From assembly GCA_036245525.1 (NCBI GenBank), contig BTPG01000005.1, positions 212,038,899 to 212,102,898 on the forward strand: 64,000 nt of DNA. The letters run 5' to 3'. Origin of the DNA: Semisulcospira habei. Lineage: Eukaryota; Mollusca; Gastropoda; Semisulcospiridae. The position numbers and the translations under genes were made by a program. Of this stretch, positions 41,390 to 58,896 are shown in pieces (position 1 is the first letter of the stretch; each line of letters opens with the position of its first letter). The notes under the pieces are model-generated. The model ran no database searches, was not told the DNA's origin, and saw only the letters and a list, made by a program, of their open reading frames with translations.

Positions 41390-42482
41390 GACGATGCAGT
41401 GTACATCAGGTATCGTCTCGATGGCAGCCTGTTCAACCTCAGACGACTGCAGGCCCACACGAAAACCCTAGACCAACTGATTCGTGAGCTGCTTTTTGCT
41501 GATGATGCTGCCCTCGTTGCACACACAGAGAAAGCCCTGCAGCGCATCACGTCTTGCTTCGCAGATGGACTTTGGACTCGAGGTCAGTCTGAAAAAGACA
41601 GAGGTCTTCCATCAGCCGGCACCCAAGACAGTGTATCGCCCTCCTCACATCACCATTGGCGAGTCTGAACTAAAGTCAGTGCACCAGTTTACTTACCTTG
41701 GCTGCATTATCACGTCGGACGCCAAGCTGGACAAGGAGCTTGACAGCAGGCTGGCAAAAGCGAACAGCGCTTTCGGGCGACTTTTCAAGCGGGTGTGGCA
41801 CAATCAACAGCTGAAAACAGGCACCAAGATCAGCGTGTACAGAGCTGTGGTCCTCACCACCCTGCTGTATGGTTCCGAGTCCTGGGCCCTCTACCGCAGC
41901 CAACTACGACTCCTCGAACGCTTCCACCAGCGCTGCCTGCGCACCATCCTGGGCATTCACTGGAGTGACTATGTCACCAACGTCGAGGTCCTTGAACAGG
42001 CTGAAACTGTGAGCATCGAGGCTTTGCTGCTGCGGACACAGCTCCGCTGGGCGGGGCACGTCTCCAGGATGGAGGATCATCGCCTACCAAAGATCACCCT
42101 GTTCGGCGAGCTTGCTACTGGACACCGTGACAGAGGGGCACCAAAGAAGAGATACAAAGACTGTCTCAAGAAGTCACTTAGTGCCTGCCAAATCGACCAC
42201 CACCAGTGGTCTTCGCTTGCTGCGGACCGTGACACCTGGCGCTCCACCGTTTACAAGGCAGCTGTCTCCTTTGAGGACTCTCACAGAGCTAGCCTTAAGG
42301 ACAAGCGGCTCAGGAGAAAAAACAGAGATGCCGCAGCTCAGAACCCTGGCCATACCTTCCCCTGCAGCCACTGCGGTCGAACCTGCCTGTCTCGGATTGG
42401 CCTCCGCAGCCACGAACAAGCCTGCAGACGTCGTGGGCAACTCCTATAAAATCTTCGTTCGCGAAGTCAAGCCAAGAGAGAG
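41390..42482 (+). mobile_element. 5'-truncated RTE-like LINE with 12-bp target duplication
   Basis: The 3' third of the element also seen at 22745-26490. Flanked by ATATGAATAAGG at 41378-41389 and 42483-42494. The 3' end is the UUCG hairpin (42453-42466), AGCCAA and (GA)n. Inserted in a CR1-like element on the opposite strand. Confidence 0.9.
41484..42449 (+). CDS. RTE reverse transcriptase C-terminal part with zinc finger
   Basis: The frame begins in the catalytic region (the LLFADDAALV box itself is read in another frame just upstream, so one indel near 41565 separates them). It continues VSLKKTEVFHQP, HQFTYLGCIITSD, LLYGSESWALYRSQL and ends in a Cys/His finger CSHCGRTCLSRIGLRSHEQ. Open to TAA at 42447. 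It is a fragment and not expected to act on its own. Confidence 0.78.
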   Translation: MSCFLLMMLPSLHTQRKPCSASRLASQMDFGLEVSLKKTEVFHQPAPKTVYRPPHITIGESELKSVHQFTYLGCIITSDAKLDKELDSRLAKANSAFGRLFKRVWHNQQLKTGTKISVYRAVVLTTLLYGSESWALYRSQLRLLERFHQRCLRTILGIHWSDYVTNVEVLEQAETVSIEALLLRTQLRWAGHVSRMEDHRLPKITLFGELATGHRDRGAPKKRYKDCLKKSLSACQIDHHQWSSLAADRDTWRSTVYKAAVSFEDSHRASLKDKRLRRKNRDAAAQNPGHTFPCSHCGRTCLSRIGLRSHEQACRRRGQLL

Positions 42483-42610
42483 ATATGAATAAGGAAATGT
42501 TTCTGCAGTCAATGACGGTATGTGAAAGAAAAATATGAACAAAATGTTTTCACATGTTTTTAATAAATTTATGAAGTTGGTTCTTGAACGTTCGTAAAGA
42601 AGGTGCTGCT

Positions 42611-43840
42611 TTAATGTCTACAGGAACTGTGTTCCATAATTTTGCACCAGAGTAGGAGAGAGAGAGACGTCTTGTAAATATCTAAGCGGGGACTTGGTAC
42701 TTCCAGATTATTCCCTGATGTTCCACTAGATCTGTGGGCAAGTGCGAACAGATTATCGAGATAGGCTGCTGAGTCTGAGAGGGTGATTTTGCACATAGTA
42801 CCAACTTATTATAAATGAACTGCTTGTCAAGTGGCAGGATATCCAGCAGCTTGAACTTGTATTCAGTACTAATGACTTGCATGGGTCTGTCAACGATTAA
42901 TTTGATTGCCCGCTGTTAAGCGAATTCATCCTTTTGAGATTAGCATCACTGCTCCCATCCCAGATGGAGTAGGCATAATCGAAACGTGGCTGAATATGGG
43001 CACAGTAAAAAGGTTTCCTTGTTGGTTCGTTTGTAAAATATCTTAATTTTGACAGTATTAATACGTTTTTGATATTGTTTTACACACTTTGGTAATATGG
43101 CTTTGGCAGCACAGTTTGTCATCAATGATGATTCCAAAACACACGCTGTTCCTTGACTTGTTCAACCGACTGCCCATTCAAATAGAGCTGTAGGGGAGGC
43201 GGGTTCAGCTGATGCTTTTGTCTAGTAGTAATTAGCATACATTTGTTCTTAGTAGGATTCGGAATCATATAATTGTTTTGACACCATGTGGAAACATCAT
43301 TCAGGCCGCTTTGTAGGGACTGGGTTATACAGGATGCATCTGACGATGACACGTCAAGAGTTCCATCATCAGCAAAGAGACTACAGATTATACGGGGGTC
43401 TGATATATGTAAGGGAAGATCGTTTATAAAAACTGAAAGTAATAATGGACCGAGGACAGATCCTTGTGGTACTCCATGCTCTATTACCGCCTCACGTGAG
43501 TTTGTACCATTCACACAGACGTACTGTGTGCGCCCGTTTAGATTTGATGTAATGAAGGCAAGGGTGCCATCACTCAGCTGATAGGCAGCAAGTTGTTAAA
43601 TTAAAACATCATAGTTGACAAGATCAAACGCGTTTGAAAGGTCCAAAATACCGCTCCTGTCATTTGCCCATTATTCATAGCAGTTAACCATCTGTCAACC
43701 ATGTGAACCAAAGCTGCGTGACAAGAATGTCTCCTACAAAAACCAGACTGTAGTGGATGATCGAGTTTGTATTTATCTAAAAAATATTGTAAATGTGTGT
43801 GGATATGTCTTTCAATCGGTTTTGACAGATTTGACAACAG
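42611..43840 (-). pseudogene. CR1-like reverse transcriptase, several breaks
   Basis: Pieces in order on the minus strand: PIERHIHTHLQYFLDK (43837-43601), then GVPQGSVLGPLLLSVFINDL and LFADDGTLDVSS (43514-43122), then C-terminal blocks to 42611. At least three frameshifts (near 43600, 43120 and 42880). Confidence 0.75.
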
Positions 43841-43956
43841 AGAAATTGGTCTGAATGGTTGGGGTCATTTAAATCTTTTGTTTTAGGTAGCGGTATTACC
43901 TTTGCCGTTTTCAGACCAGACGGAAATTGTCCATGTTGTATGCAAGGTTGTAGATG

Positions 43957-45248
43957 TTATGTTAGCGACTCGACGACGTAGTGAAGAGCCATTTTAATAA
44001 CAGTGCTGCTAATTCCATCATGGCCAGATGTACGTCTACTCTTTAATGAAGAAATGGATTTTCCCACTTCATAAACTGTTAAGAGCGGAATGTTGCAAGA
44101 CGTGTTAGGTGTTAAATTTTCAGTACAAAACCTTTTTAGCTTTTCTGAAACATCAGATGGTTGACCGGGAGAGGTAAGATTCTGTAGCAGTGTAATGGCG
44201 GTAGAGAGAAAATGCTGATTAAACATATCAGCTGATATTTTAGTGCACTGTGTAGTATTTCTGGACCTCGTAAAGGCGTTTATTGCACGCCAAACAGAAA
44301 CGATATCTTTTTTGCCGTTCAAGAGATTGTGAAAGTGAGACCTCTGAGCATTTCTAACTAAATATTTTATCAGGTTTCTTTGTTTTCAGTAAGCTACAAA
44401 ATGTTTGCTCCTTTTATGATCATCTCGGAGCTGCATGGCATCCTTGATTTCATTGTTCAACCACGTGGAAAGCTGGGGATTTTTCACTCGTTTCTCTCTG
44501 AAAGGAGCATGTTTATCAAGAGCATTAAGAAACAATCTGTACCATTCAGACAGAGCCTAGTTAGGGTCACCTTGGTTGTAAACTGTGTGGAAAGATACTT
44601 GACTTTGGTCATGCAGAAATACATCTTTGTTGAAGCGCTTCAAAGATCTATATCTAATAGTTGTGTGCTGGTGTTTATGAAAAGTAGTATTTGCTTTCAA
44701 TGCCCAGCCACAACACACAGGGTAATGATTACTAATCCCTATTTGGGGCACCTCTACTCCCACTATCCTTTACTTATTAAATGTGTTGATGTGGTCAATA
44801 AGGGTGGAGGAAGTAGAACTAACACTTACTAACTGCTTCAGTCCAAACATAGAACTGGTACATTCCCAGGCAGGCTTATTCAGGGGCAAATTGATATTAA
44901 AGTCTCCCAAAATCAACATTTCTGAGGTGGCCTTTCTGATCTTATCCATTATAACTTTGAATTCGTCATACCATTGAAATGTTGATGCTGGGTTTCTGTA
45001 AAATTATTGTATCCGACGAGCACGGGACTGGATTTGTCTGCCCTCAACTCAATCCAGACGCATTCCACCATTGGTGATTCCAGGTCATTATGCCTGCGGG
45101 TGATACCGCTGATTGAATTGTGAATATACACTGCTATACCTGTCTGTTCCAAGTATTCAGCATCATGGCACAAGACAGCAAAGTCCTGGATAGAAATGGC
45201 CTCATCAATGATGTTAGGTTTTAGGCGCAATTCAGTGACACCAAACAA
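43957..45248 (-). pseudogene. CR1-like endonuclease and linker, several breaks
   Basis: Endonuclease pieces are FGVTELRLKPNI and GIAVYIHNSI (45248-44949), LILGDFNINLP-type sequence near 44900, and ISNHYPVCCGW near 44720 (SNH instead of SDH). The linker and thumb-proximal region at 44322-43957 include KSRRTSGHDGISS. Frameshifts near 44990 and 44560. Confidence 0.72.
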
Positions 45249-45600
45249 ATGAAAAGGACTGGGTTAAGTCAAGAGCACACAGAGATCAGGAATTGTGTTA
45301 TACAAATGATATAATTATGTTTAAGTTAGCAATCTGTAAATTAATGCTGACCTGACATGTTTATATCATTTCAGATCAAACAGCAAAATTGCTCACGATA
45401 CTAATGAAGTGAAAGAAATTAATATAAAAGGCTAAATATAATAATGTAACTAAATAAAAGTTACAAACAGAAAAAAATACTTAAATCAGGCCTGGCAGCG
45501 GTTTTAAAACCGATGAACACGAGATGCCGCTGCCATGGGGGGCTAATCGACTTTTAGTGTCAATATTTCACTGGGCTATACAAGACAGTCCAGTCAGTAA

Positions 45601-46000
45601 ACAATTCGCATAACTGCCACATTAAAACAGCTTACTTCACTGTCACAGTTGAATGCCCATCGCTTGCAACAAGTGTGGCAGAAATGGCACAGTCAAAACA
45701 CTATACGGCGTCAGCACAGGCAGTTAATGTTGTGCATTACAGCTCAGTCAAAAACCTTGCATAGCTGTATCACTACTCTCAACTGGCATTGAGAATTTAG
45801 GAAAGAAAACCACTCAGCAACCACTTGACAGTGAATGAATAATGTTGGTCATGAACACCTTTATCATAAGACATATGAAGGAACACTGTGTAAAAGGAAG
45901 CTGTTCATATATAAGTCGTGTCCTAATGCTAATGTCACGTGGCTAGGCTATATGTAGATACAGAGATAGAGAAACTGACATTCAAAACCACCATTAAAAC
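45601..46000. other. No recognised gene
   Basis: AT-rich DNA between a LINE 5' end and the third Maverick fragment. I see no coding or repeat signal here. Confidence 0.4.
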
Positions 46001-46274
46001 AATGTCCAAGCCGATGCCTAAAAACAGAGGGTTTTTAATTATGACCTCCCATCACACAAACAAAACCTGTTTCTGACTTAGCGTAGACCTAGCCAGGGCA
46101 ATAGCCCTGAGACTAGTTAACCACCTATAACGTACTGACCCAGCCGACACCTAAAACACAGGGTTTTTAATTATGACCCCTCATCACGCAAACAAAACCT
46201 GCCTAAGACTAACACCACACTATATTTTTAGTACGATCGTACAAGCTTAAAAAAATATTATATTACAATACAAA

Positions 46275-46796
46275 ATGAATCAAGAAAAATTACTTCTTCT
46301 AAGTGATATCTGCGCTGTACAGAATAAAGACTTAGACTTTAAAAAACAATGTCTTCTCTCTGTAGTTGTTTCCGGTAAATCAAAAGCTTATCTCGGAAAA
46401 CAATACACGACAGAAGATATAGAATCCCTCGCAGCTGACGAGGTAATTAAACAACATGCTAAATATGAAAATCACATTGGTTCACTAATGACCCATGATT
46501 TGAGTCAGTCTCTCGTGTCTCTTTATACAAAAGCTGTTAGTCACTTCCTACCTTTCGATAGTGACAGTCTATCACATGATCTTGAAAGCAACCCTATTGT
46601 TTCAAGTTCAATCGGCAAATTAGCATGCCTTATGTTTTACAAGTTTGGAAATTACCTTGCACCTGTAGTAACCTTGCTTGTTACTGGGAGTCATGTTGAT
46701 TTTTCTAAAATAAATTTTAAAGCAGAAGAAAATGGACAACACCCAGACGACTCCACAACCAAGCCCTGTCTTGACGCAGGTTCAAATGGTGACTAA
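46275..46796 (+). CDS. Maverick terminal-gene protein, intact copy
   Basis: 173 residues from an ATG after TATTACAATACAAA. Conserved blocks: LDFKKQCLLSVVVSGKSKAY, LGKQYTTEDIESLAADEV, LYTKAVSHFLPF, DLESNPIVSSSIGKLAC and APVVTLLVTGSHVDF. The middle and C-terminal parts are hydrophobic helices with no clear signal peptide. I recognise the pattern as recurrent in invertebrate Polintons; function unknown. It retains the N-terminal 70 or so residues missing from the main copy at 16440-16771. The next gene overlaps its end by 65 bases. Confidence 0.78.
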   Translation: MNQEKLLLLSDICAVQNKDLDFKKQCLLSVVVSGKSKAYLGKQYTTEDIESLAADEVIKQHAKYENHIGSLMTHDLSQSLVSLYTKAVSHFLPFDSDSLSHDLESNPIVSSSIGKLACLMFYKFGNYLAPVVTLLVTGSHVDFSKINFKAEENGQHPDDSTTKPCLDAGSNGD

Positions 46797-47187
46797 GGTT
46801 AAAAGCCCAGGCAGGGTTGAGGCTGGAAAAAGAGTGGCTGAAAATATAACAGACAACAAACAAAAAAATTAGAACTTCAAGAGTTAACAGAAAAGGCTCA
46901 TGTAACTGACCCAGGATCAACAGCACCGGCCCAAGCACTGGTGTCACTACCAACACCCTCACCCCCTGAACAAAGTGAGAGACTAACAACTGAGTCTAAA
47001 CCTGAAATAACAAAATATATAGTTGGCGGATTTGTTGTTGGATTTGGTTACATAGGTTACCAATTATACAAAAAGTATAAACCATACACTTGAACATTGT
47101 ACAAAAAAACCAGACACTCCAAAAACAAAAGAAGAAGTCTCCACATTACCAGCAGCGTCAAAACCTTACAATCCATTTTTCATGCAG
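46732..47187 (+). pseudogene. Homologue of the 16028-16519 Maverick gene, frameshifted
   Basis: It starts at an ATG at 46732 inside the end of the upstream gene. Blocks in shifting frames: KSPGRVEAGKRVAE, then KAHVTDPGS, then the membrane segment YIVGGFVVGFGYIGYQLY near 47020, and a Lys/Thr/Pro tail. Breaks near 46850 and 47085. The 76-residue gene's start (MSGTKNI) follows at 47225 and is cut at 47257. Confidence 0.72.
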
Positions 47188-47257
47188 TGAATAAAATTAT
47201 TATTTTAATTTTTGTGGTATAAAAATGAGCGGCACAAAGAACATAATGACTTGCTCA

Positions 47258-48660
47258 TCCTAGCATGCAAAGTCTGTCATCCGCTGACTGGGCGGAGGAA
47301 ACTCAATCAAGGGTTCAACGGCCAAGAGGGCGGGTTAGCAGTGCAATGTGGAGTGCATAGGGCATGTCAGAGCACAGAAGAAGACATGGCCATCCACTGC
47401 AGCCAAGGAAGCTACCAGTTGTAATGTCTCATCGTGCCACTGGACTCTGATTTCTGCGGCCGAGAGGGTGGGGTTGATCCAGCGCAACAGCTTCTCCACC
47501 AAAATCTCCTTCATGCGTAGGTTTTGTGCATGGATCTTCACCTTCACCAAATCTGCTTCTTCATCTTCTTTTTTCTTCTGCCTCCTCCAGAAGCCCTGCG
47601 GTGATGGGGAATGGGCGACCGACAGGTAGAGGTTACTACTGGGAGTCGCAGCTCCGAACCTGCACGTAGGCGGTCTGTGGACCAGTGGTCGCTCTACCCT
47701 GTACTAGGGGCAGCAGAGAAGTTTGACAGCATCCCAGGCGACTGAGCAGCCCTCTTCAGGACAGCAATGCACACCCTAGTAAGGGAGGGAACTAGAAAAG
47801 GTGTTCCAAACATTGCCTGCCCTACACAAACCGGTCAGCGTACTGCAGCTGGCGGTTTAACCCTTTTTTGCGGTCAAAAATAAAAACAAAGAAAGAAACT
47901 TATTCTCGGTACGTGGAACGTATAAACCCTGTTGGACAGAGATCAGACGAAGAGACCATTCAGAAGAACAGCCCTCATAGCGAGGGAGATGGCGAGATAT
48001 AAAATCGACTTTGCGGCTCTTAGTGAAACCAGATTTGTGAACATGAGGGTGGGTACACCTTTTTCTGGAAGGGCAAAGCTGAGAACGAGGACAGGATACA
48101 CGGAGTTGGCTTCGCCATCCGCATCACGCTCCTCTGACAGCTGCCTTCTCTTCCCACTGGCATCAGCGAACGATTGATGAAGCTCCGTATACCCATCTCC
48201 GACACCCCACATGTCACTATCATCAGCGCCTATGCTCCGACACTCACCAACGCCGATGACGACAAGGAGGCATTCTATGAGAGCCTCGATTCCCTCCTGA
48301 AGTCCACTCCTGCAAGTGACAAACTCATCGTCCTTGGTGACTTCAATGCTCGAGTTGGGTGCGAATGTGACTGCTGGGAAAGAGTGATGGGCCCACACCG
48401 GCTGGGCAAGATGAACAGCAATGGCCTGCTGCTGCTGACATTGTGGGCTGAGAATGGACTCGCCATCATCAACACCATCTTCAGGCTGGCTAGTAAGTAC
48501 AAGACAACATGGATGCATCCCAGGTCCAAGCAGTGGCATCTCATAGACTCTGTCATTGTCCGCCAGCGGGATACTCATGATGTCAGAATCACCAGAGTCA
48601 TAAGAGGAGCCGAGTGCTGGACCGACCATCGGCTGGTGAAACCCCATACCGCATGGGAAA
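47258..48660 (+). mobile_element. RTE-like LINE 5' part, truncated
   Basis: A leader (about 47258-47885) with blocks related to the leader of the RTE at 22745 (GAACCTGCACGTAGGCGG) is followed by an endonuclease region: LGTWNV-like start near 47905, ALSETRFVN near 48020 and VLGDFNARVGCECDCW near 48330. It stops at about 48655 in ECWTDHRLVK, where a CR1-like element begins. Several frameshifts. Confidence 0.72.
47932..48655 (+). pseudogene. RTE-like endonuclease (EEP), frameshifted and truncated
   Basis: Two frames: 47932-48060 (ARYKIDFAALSETRF) and 48174-48655 (HVTIISAYAPT, KLIVLGDFNARVG, IDSVIVRQRD, CWTDHRLV). A deletion or frameshift lies near 48060-48174. The C-terminal end is joined to CR1 sequence. 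Confidence 0.75.
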
Positions 48661-51265
48661 CAGCATCTTCTTATTTGGGCTGGTGCAGCTGGTGCAGTCA
48701 CCCACTAGGATTATTGCTGCATCGTCCACTCTCACAGCCCATAATTATAACAATAACCCTAAATCTGTGACTGACGTATCTGTTCCCGACTTGAGCATTA
48801 GCGATCATTTCCCTTTAGTGTGTAACTGGGCTGCGCGAATTCCAAAGACTAAAACTAAAAACAAAGGTCATATCACCGTAACATATGGCTCTTTTAAACA
48901 TTTTAACCAAAACGCATTTTCACATGATCTTAGTAATCCGTGCTTTGACTCAGTAACCAAGTCCAACGGCCCAGAGGTTGCTCTATCTGCATGGTACAAC
49001 ATTTTCCTGGGGTACACTCAACAAACACACACCCTTCAGGGAGAGGCGTGTCAAAAGCGCTGCACTACCCACATGGATTACAAAAGAACTGATGCAGGCC
49101 ATGGAGCTTAGGAACACCCTCAGGAGAGAAAAGAGGTTGACGAGTTTAAAAAGCAGCGTAATTGCGTCAAGTTAATGTTTCGCGAAGCGAGAAAAGCCTT
49201 TGTAAGAAACACTATTAAGAACAACAAAGACGGGTCAGCTATTTGGCGCGTCCTGAATTCCCTTACCCGAGGCTCTAGTGCATCCACGGTAATCCCTAGT
49301 GATCTATCCGCTGACATGTTTAATAATCACTTCCTATCTGTTGCTGAGTTTTCTCAACACAAGGAAGTGTCAATGATAAGTGTTTCAATATTTTAATTAA
49401 TTACTGCACTCAGAAAACTGTGACTCCTTTTAGCATTCCATCGATTGCAATAGATGAAGTAGGTAAATTCATAAGTAGTCTCACGAACAAGAAGTCATCA
49501 GGCCCTGATGTCATAAATCCTAAAGTTCTGAAACTATCTCTCCCTTACATTGTTGAATCGCTGACATACATTTACAACCTATGTCTGCATCAGTGTGTAT
49601 TTCCTACACAGCTTAAACTTGCAAAAGTAATTCCACTACCGAAATCCAAGGACGGGAAATCTGAATAATCATAGACCGATTTCGTTCACTGTCCGTGTTA
49701 AGCAAACCTCTGGAGCGACATGTACACAAACATTTGTCTCAGTATTTAGAGTCAAATAATATGCTTCTTCCCTTCCAGTCAGAGTTTCGTCCGAAGTATT
49801 CCTGTCATACAGCGCTAAGCAGACTTGCAGATAAGTGGTTATCTAATGTAAACAATTCTCAACTGACGGGTGTTATTTACCTTGACTTTAAGAAGGCGTT
49901 TGACCTGGTTAACCACGACACTCTGATAAGCAAACTTAGTCATTATTTAAAAAAACAACAACGTATAAGCAGTTTCCTTCTTTAGTTCATATCTAAAGGG
50001 AATAAAGCAAAAGGTTGTAGTTAATGGATCACACTCTGAAGTGAAGGAGGTTAAGTTTGGAGTACCTCAAGGGTCAGTGTTAGGGCCCCTTCTATTTTGT
50101 TTATACATCAACGATCTGCCTCTTCACCTAACGTCCGAATCTGTCGAATGTGACTTGTTTGCTGACGATACTTCAATCCACATGGCAAATAAAAACCTTA
50201 ATGTGGTTGCAGAAAACCTAAAACAGAGCATGATGAGGTGCCCGCCTGGTGTGAACATAACTCAATGAGTATCCATCCAGTAAAAACTAAGTCAATGGTA
50301 ATTGCAACACGCCAAAAACACCAACTAAGCCCCCTTTCACTTGATTTGTCTTTCGAAGGCAATATATTGAGCAAGTGTCTGAACACCGCCTCCTTGGAAT
50401 TATCATAGATGATCAGCTCAAATGGCAGGCACACACACATAAAGTGTGTAAAACTGTTTCAAAAAACATTTTCATGCTTTCCAAACTGAAGCACCTCACT
50501 GACTTTGAAACCAGAAAATTATTTTATTATGCACATATTCAGTCCCACATTAATTATGCTTCGATTGCGTGGGATGGCTGCAGAGATGAACATTTAAAAA
50601 GACTGAACTCTTTACACAGAAAAGCAGCGAAATTAATTTTACCTGATCCTACTTTGACAACGGATGAAAAGATTCACAAAACGGGACTTCTTTCTCTCAA
50701 GAATCAGTTTGCATTCAACAAAGGTGTTCTCCTTTTCAAGATTCGGAATGACAACACTCCGGAATATCTAACCCAGCTGCTAGTCCGGTCACAGTCCCGC
50801 TATGGCGATACAAAATGATTGTATGTAGTACCCAAAACCAGAATAGACTTATTTAAAACCAGTCTAGCATTCTCCTGGGCGACTTTGTGGAATTCGCTTC
50901 CATCCCTCAAGAAGACCACTCCAACGGTATCATGTTTCAAGAAAAGTCTTTTAAAACATTTATCTTCACAGCCATAACTATCTGCAAGCTTTGCTTTCTA
51001 TACATAGATATAATTGTTATCTACTGCTGTGTTATGTATAGTGCTGCTGTGTTGTTTCTTCTTCTTTTTTTTTTTCTTTCTTTTTCTTTCTTCCTTACCA
51101 TTGTTCTCCCTCCCCCAACACCCGTAGGCGTTGGTCCTATATATGTATTAATGTAATGTAATTGCTGTGTTTGTAGATGTACCAACGGCAGATTTGAAAA
51201 ATAACATTGCCTCTGGCATTGTTAGTATCTTTACCGTTGTAAAATAAAGATTCCTTGATTCATTG
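48661..51265 (+). mobile_element. 5'-truncated CR1-like LINE
   Basis: Starts within the endonuclease (LVQSPTRIIAASSTL, SISDHFPLVCNW), then linker (about 49050-49400), RT and C-terminus to about 50900. The 3' end is CCTTGATTCATTGATTC before a (CT)n tract. Several breaks. Confidence 0.78.
49420..50920 (+). pseudogene. CR1-like reverse transcriptase, several frameshifts
   Basis: Frames in order: KKSSGPDVINPKVLKL (49420-49668), SKPLERHVHKHLSQYL with GVIYLDFKKAFDLVNHD (49695-49985), FGVPQGSVLGPLLFCLYIND and LFADDTSIH (50041-50268), then EHRLLGIIIDDQLKWQ and LNSLHRKAAKLILPD (50375-50818). Breaks near 49670, 49985, 50265 and 50350. Confidence 0.8.
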
Positions 51266-52944
<1,679 letters not shown>

Positions 52945-53138
52945 ATGAGCTCATCAGCTGAAAGTTCTGATTCGGATTCTTACGTGGATTCGTCGGAAAA
53001 TGAGTGTTTTGAAGCAGGTGCACCGCGAGGCCTCAAACCTTATATGTTTGAGCCTCTTGCACAGACAAATGGAAAAGAGCGTACGGAAAGACCAAGAACG
53101 CCGGAAAAGCCAGTGCGCAGCGAAAACCCCACGGGCTG
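52945..53138 (+). CDS. P2X7-ballast-like gene, first exon
   Basis: ATG at 52945 to a donor TG|GTAAGC at 53139. It encodes a Ser/Asp-rich acidic start (SSSAESSDSDSYVDSSE), then GLKPYMFEPLAQ, which is the hallmark short motif preceding the zinc-binding ballast domain in 'P2X purinoceptor 7-like' proteins that are abundant in aquatic invertebrates, and ends NPTGW. No receptor transmembrane region is present, so it is a stand-alone domain protein. The exon ends in phase 2; the next recognised exon needs phase 1, so one exon (expected to carry the first Cys cluster) is missing or unrecognised. Confidence 0.62.
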
Positions 53139-53689
53139 GTAAGCATACATAGTACAATACATTCATCGTATTAGATTACGTATTCATGTGCACTTGTGTT
53201 TTATTATCGTCGTTATTAATGTCGAAGTTAATGATGCGACATTGCTTAAGTTTACCGTATGCTCAGAGGCTGGCCTAAGACTGCCTCGTTTCTCACAGCA
53301 TGTTCACTGCACCTAGGGACCTATGCTAATGTTAACTAAAATTGAATGGTTATCCCAATCTTATTACTGTTTTTTGTTCGTTTGCTTGCTTTTTTGTTGT
53401 TGTTTTGTAAATAAAGGTATCATTTCTGAATTGCCACAAAATGCACCAATTGATGATTTGATCCACAAGTTTATTTGTTGTTCAAGAATGTGTACTTCAA
53501 GTAATACACTTGAAAGGTTTGATCTGCTGTGTTTATAGGGTGCTGGAATGTGTGTACACACACTTATGAGATATATATCCAGGTGCACGAATGGATTGGT
53601 TCACAAGCTGTAAACTAATACTAATAGCTGGTATCTGAATATTTAAAATGCAATTTTGACCTGAAAACTATCTTTTTCCATGTCTTCAG

Positions 53690-53901
53690 GTGCTCCGGTT
53701 AACAGATTCTGTTGCCTTGAGGATGACTGTTTTCACGAACGGATTGAAGATGGCAAGGTGGAGGCCAACACTGAATTTTCCTGCATCACTAGGCACCCCT
53801 CTTTCGAAGCAGTATGCCTAAACATAGATGTGCTGCGCATGGCTTACTATCAAATGCGACAGAACAATGAAGCAGAAAGGCAACATACTGAGGATGAATG
53901 A
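53690..53901 (+). CDS. P2X7-ballast-like gene, central exon
   Basis: Follows an acceptor TGTCTTCAG. It encodes NRFCCLEDDCFHERIED, then CITRHPSFEAVCLNIDVLRM and AYYQMRQ, matching the Cys-rich core (CC...CITxHPxFxAVCLN...L..AYY) of the P2X7 C-terminal domain family. It runs to a TGA at 53899 with no donor before the stop. The Cys/His residues are candidate zinc ligands by family knowledge. Confidence 0.65.
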
Positions 53902-54566
53902 GTTACTTCTGGCGTTTGTGTGTGGGACAATATCTACAGGAACAAATATCTGCAACATTTTAAAGAAATTTAAGATCTATGTGAAGTGATTAAGGGCAAG
54001 AAAAATGAAAGGGAGGTGGGAGCAGTCTGATGATTAGTTTATGGTACTTTTCCACTGGATTAATACATGCACTAAAAATCATGATGACAGTTAGTACTTA
54101 AAATAGTGCGGTTAAGTCTGTGTGGGGAGGTGGGGTGGAACTGCTCTGTGAAAAAGATTTTTATTTGTACTATTATGAGAAAGTTATATAAAGTTGCAGT
54201 GGTCATCGTTTCAGTATTAGTACTACTACTAGTCCACTGCTAGTACTACGTTAGTACATAACTTATTAGTGTTGTCACTATACTTTTCACTTTACAATGC
54301 AATACTCTGTCACATGAGACAGTGTACACATATGAGACTGTTCCAGTGGAGCCTGTTCCCCACCTCACCAGTGAAAATTAAGTGGGATACAGGACGAAAC
54401 TACACCCTAGGTACACCATCACCTATGGTTTGTTTTTCAGGTTTTCAGTGAACACACATGTGACATTGAGAATATGTGTGTTTGTGAAAATAGCATGTAA
54501 TTGGTAGTGATATTTTGCTTTTACTGCATGAAATGCTTACTTTGAATCCGTCATTATGTGTTACAG

Positions 54567-58896
<4,330 letters not shown>

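Larger units (their letters stand above)
42495..45600 (-). mobile_element. CR1-like LINE, near complete but decayed
   Basis: On the minus strand: 5' leader (45600-45350), endonuclease (45250-44550), linker, RT N-terminal part (44322-43601), RT core (43514-43122) and C-terminus (to about 42611), ending near 42540. It is the sister of the split copy at 31206-36430. Its left part is separated from 41.2-41.38 kb by the RTE insertion. Confidence 0.78.
46001..47257 (+). mobile_element. Third Maverick fragment (integrase-side end)
   Basis: Holds homologues of the three genes nearest the right end of the main copy, in the same order but on the plus strand, then breaks at about 47257 within the 76-residue gene, where RTE-like DNA begins. 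Upstream, 46008-46070 and 46141-46202 are an imperfect direct repeat (GGGTTTTTAATTATGACC). The outer terminus was not fixed. Confidence 0.78.

Noticed and set aside
53140..53689. A missing middle exon of the P2X7-like gene (for example after CTCACAG near 53298)
   Set aside because: Candidate segments hit stops quickly and lack the expected Cys-x-Cys pattern.
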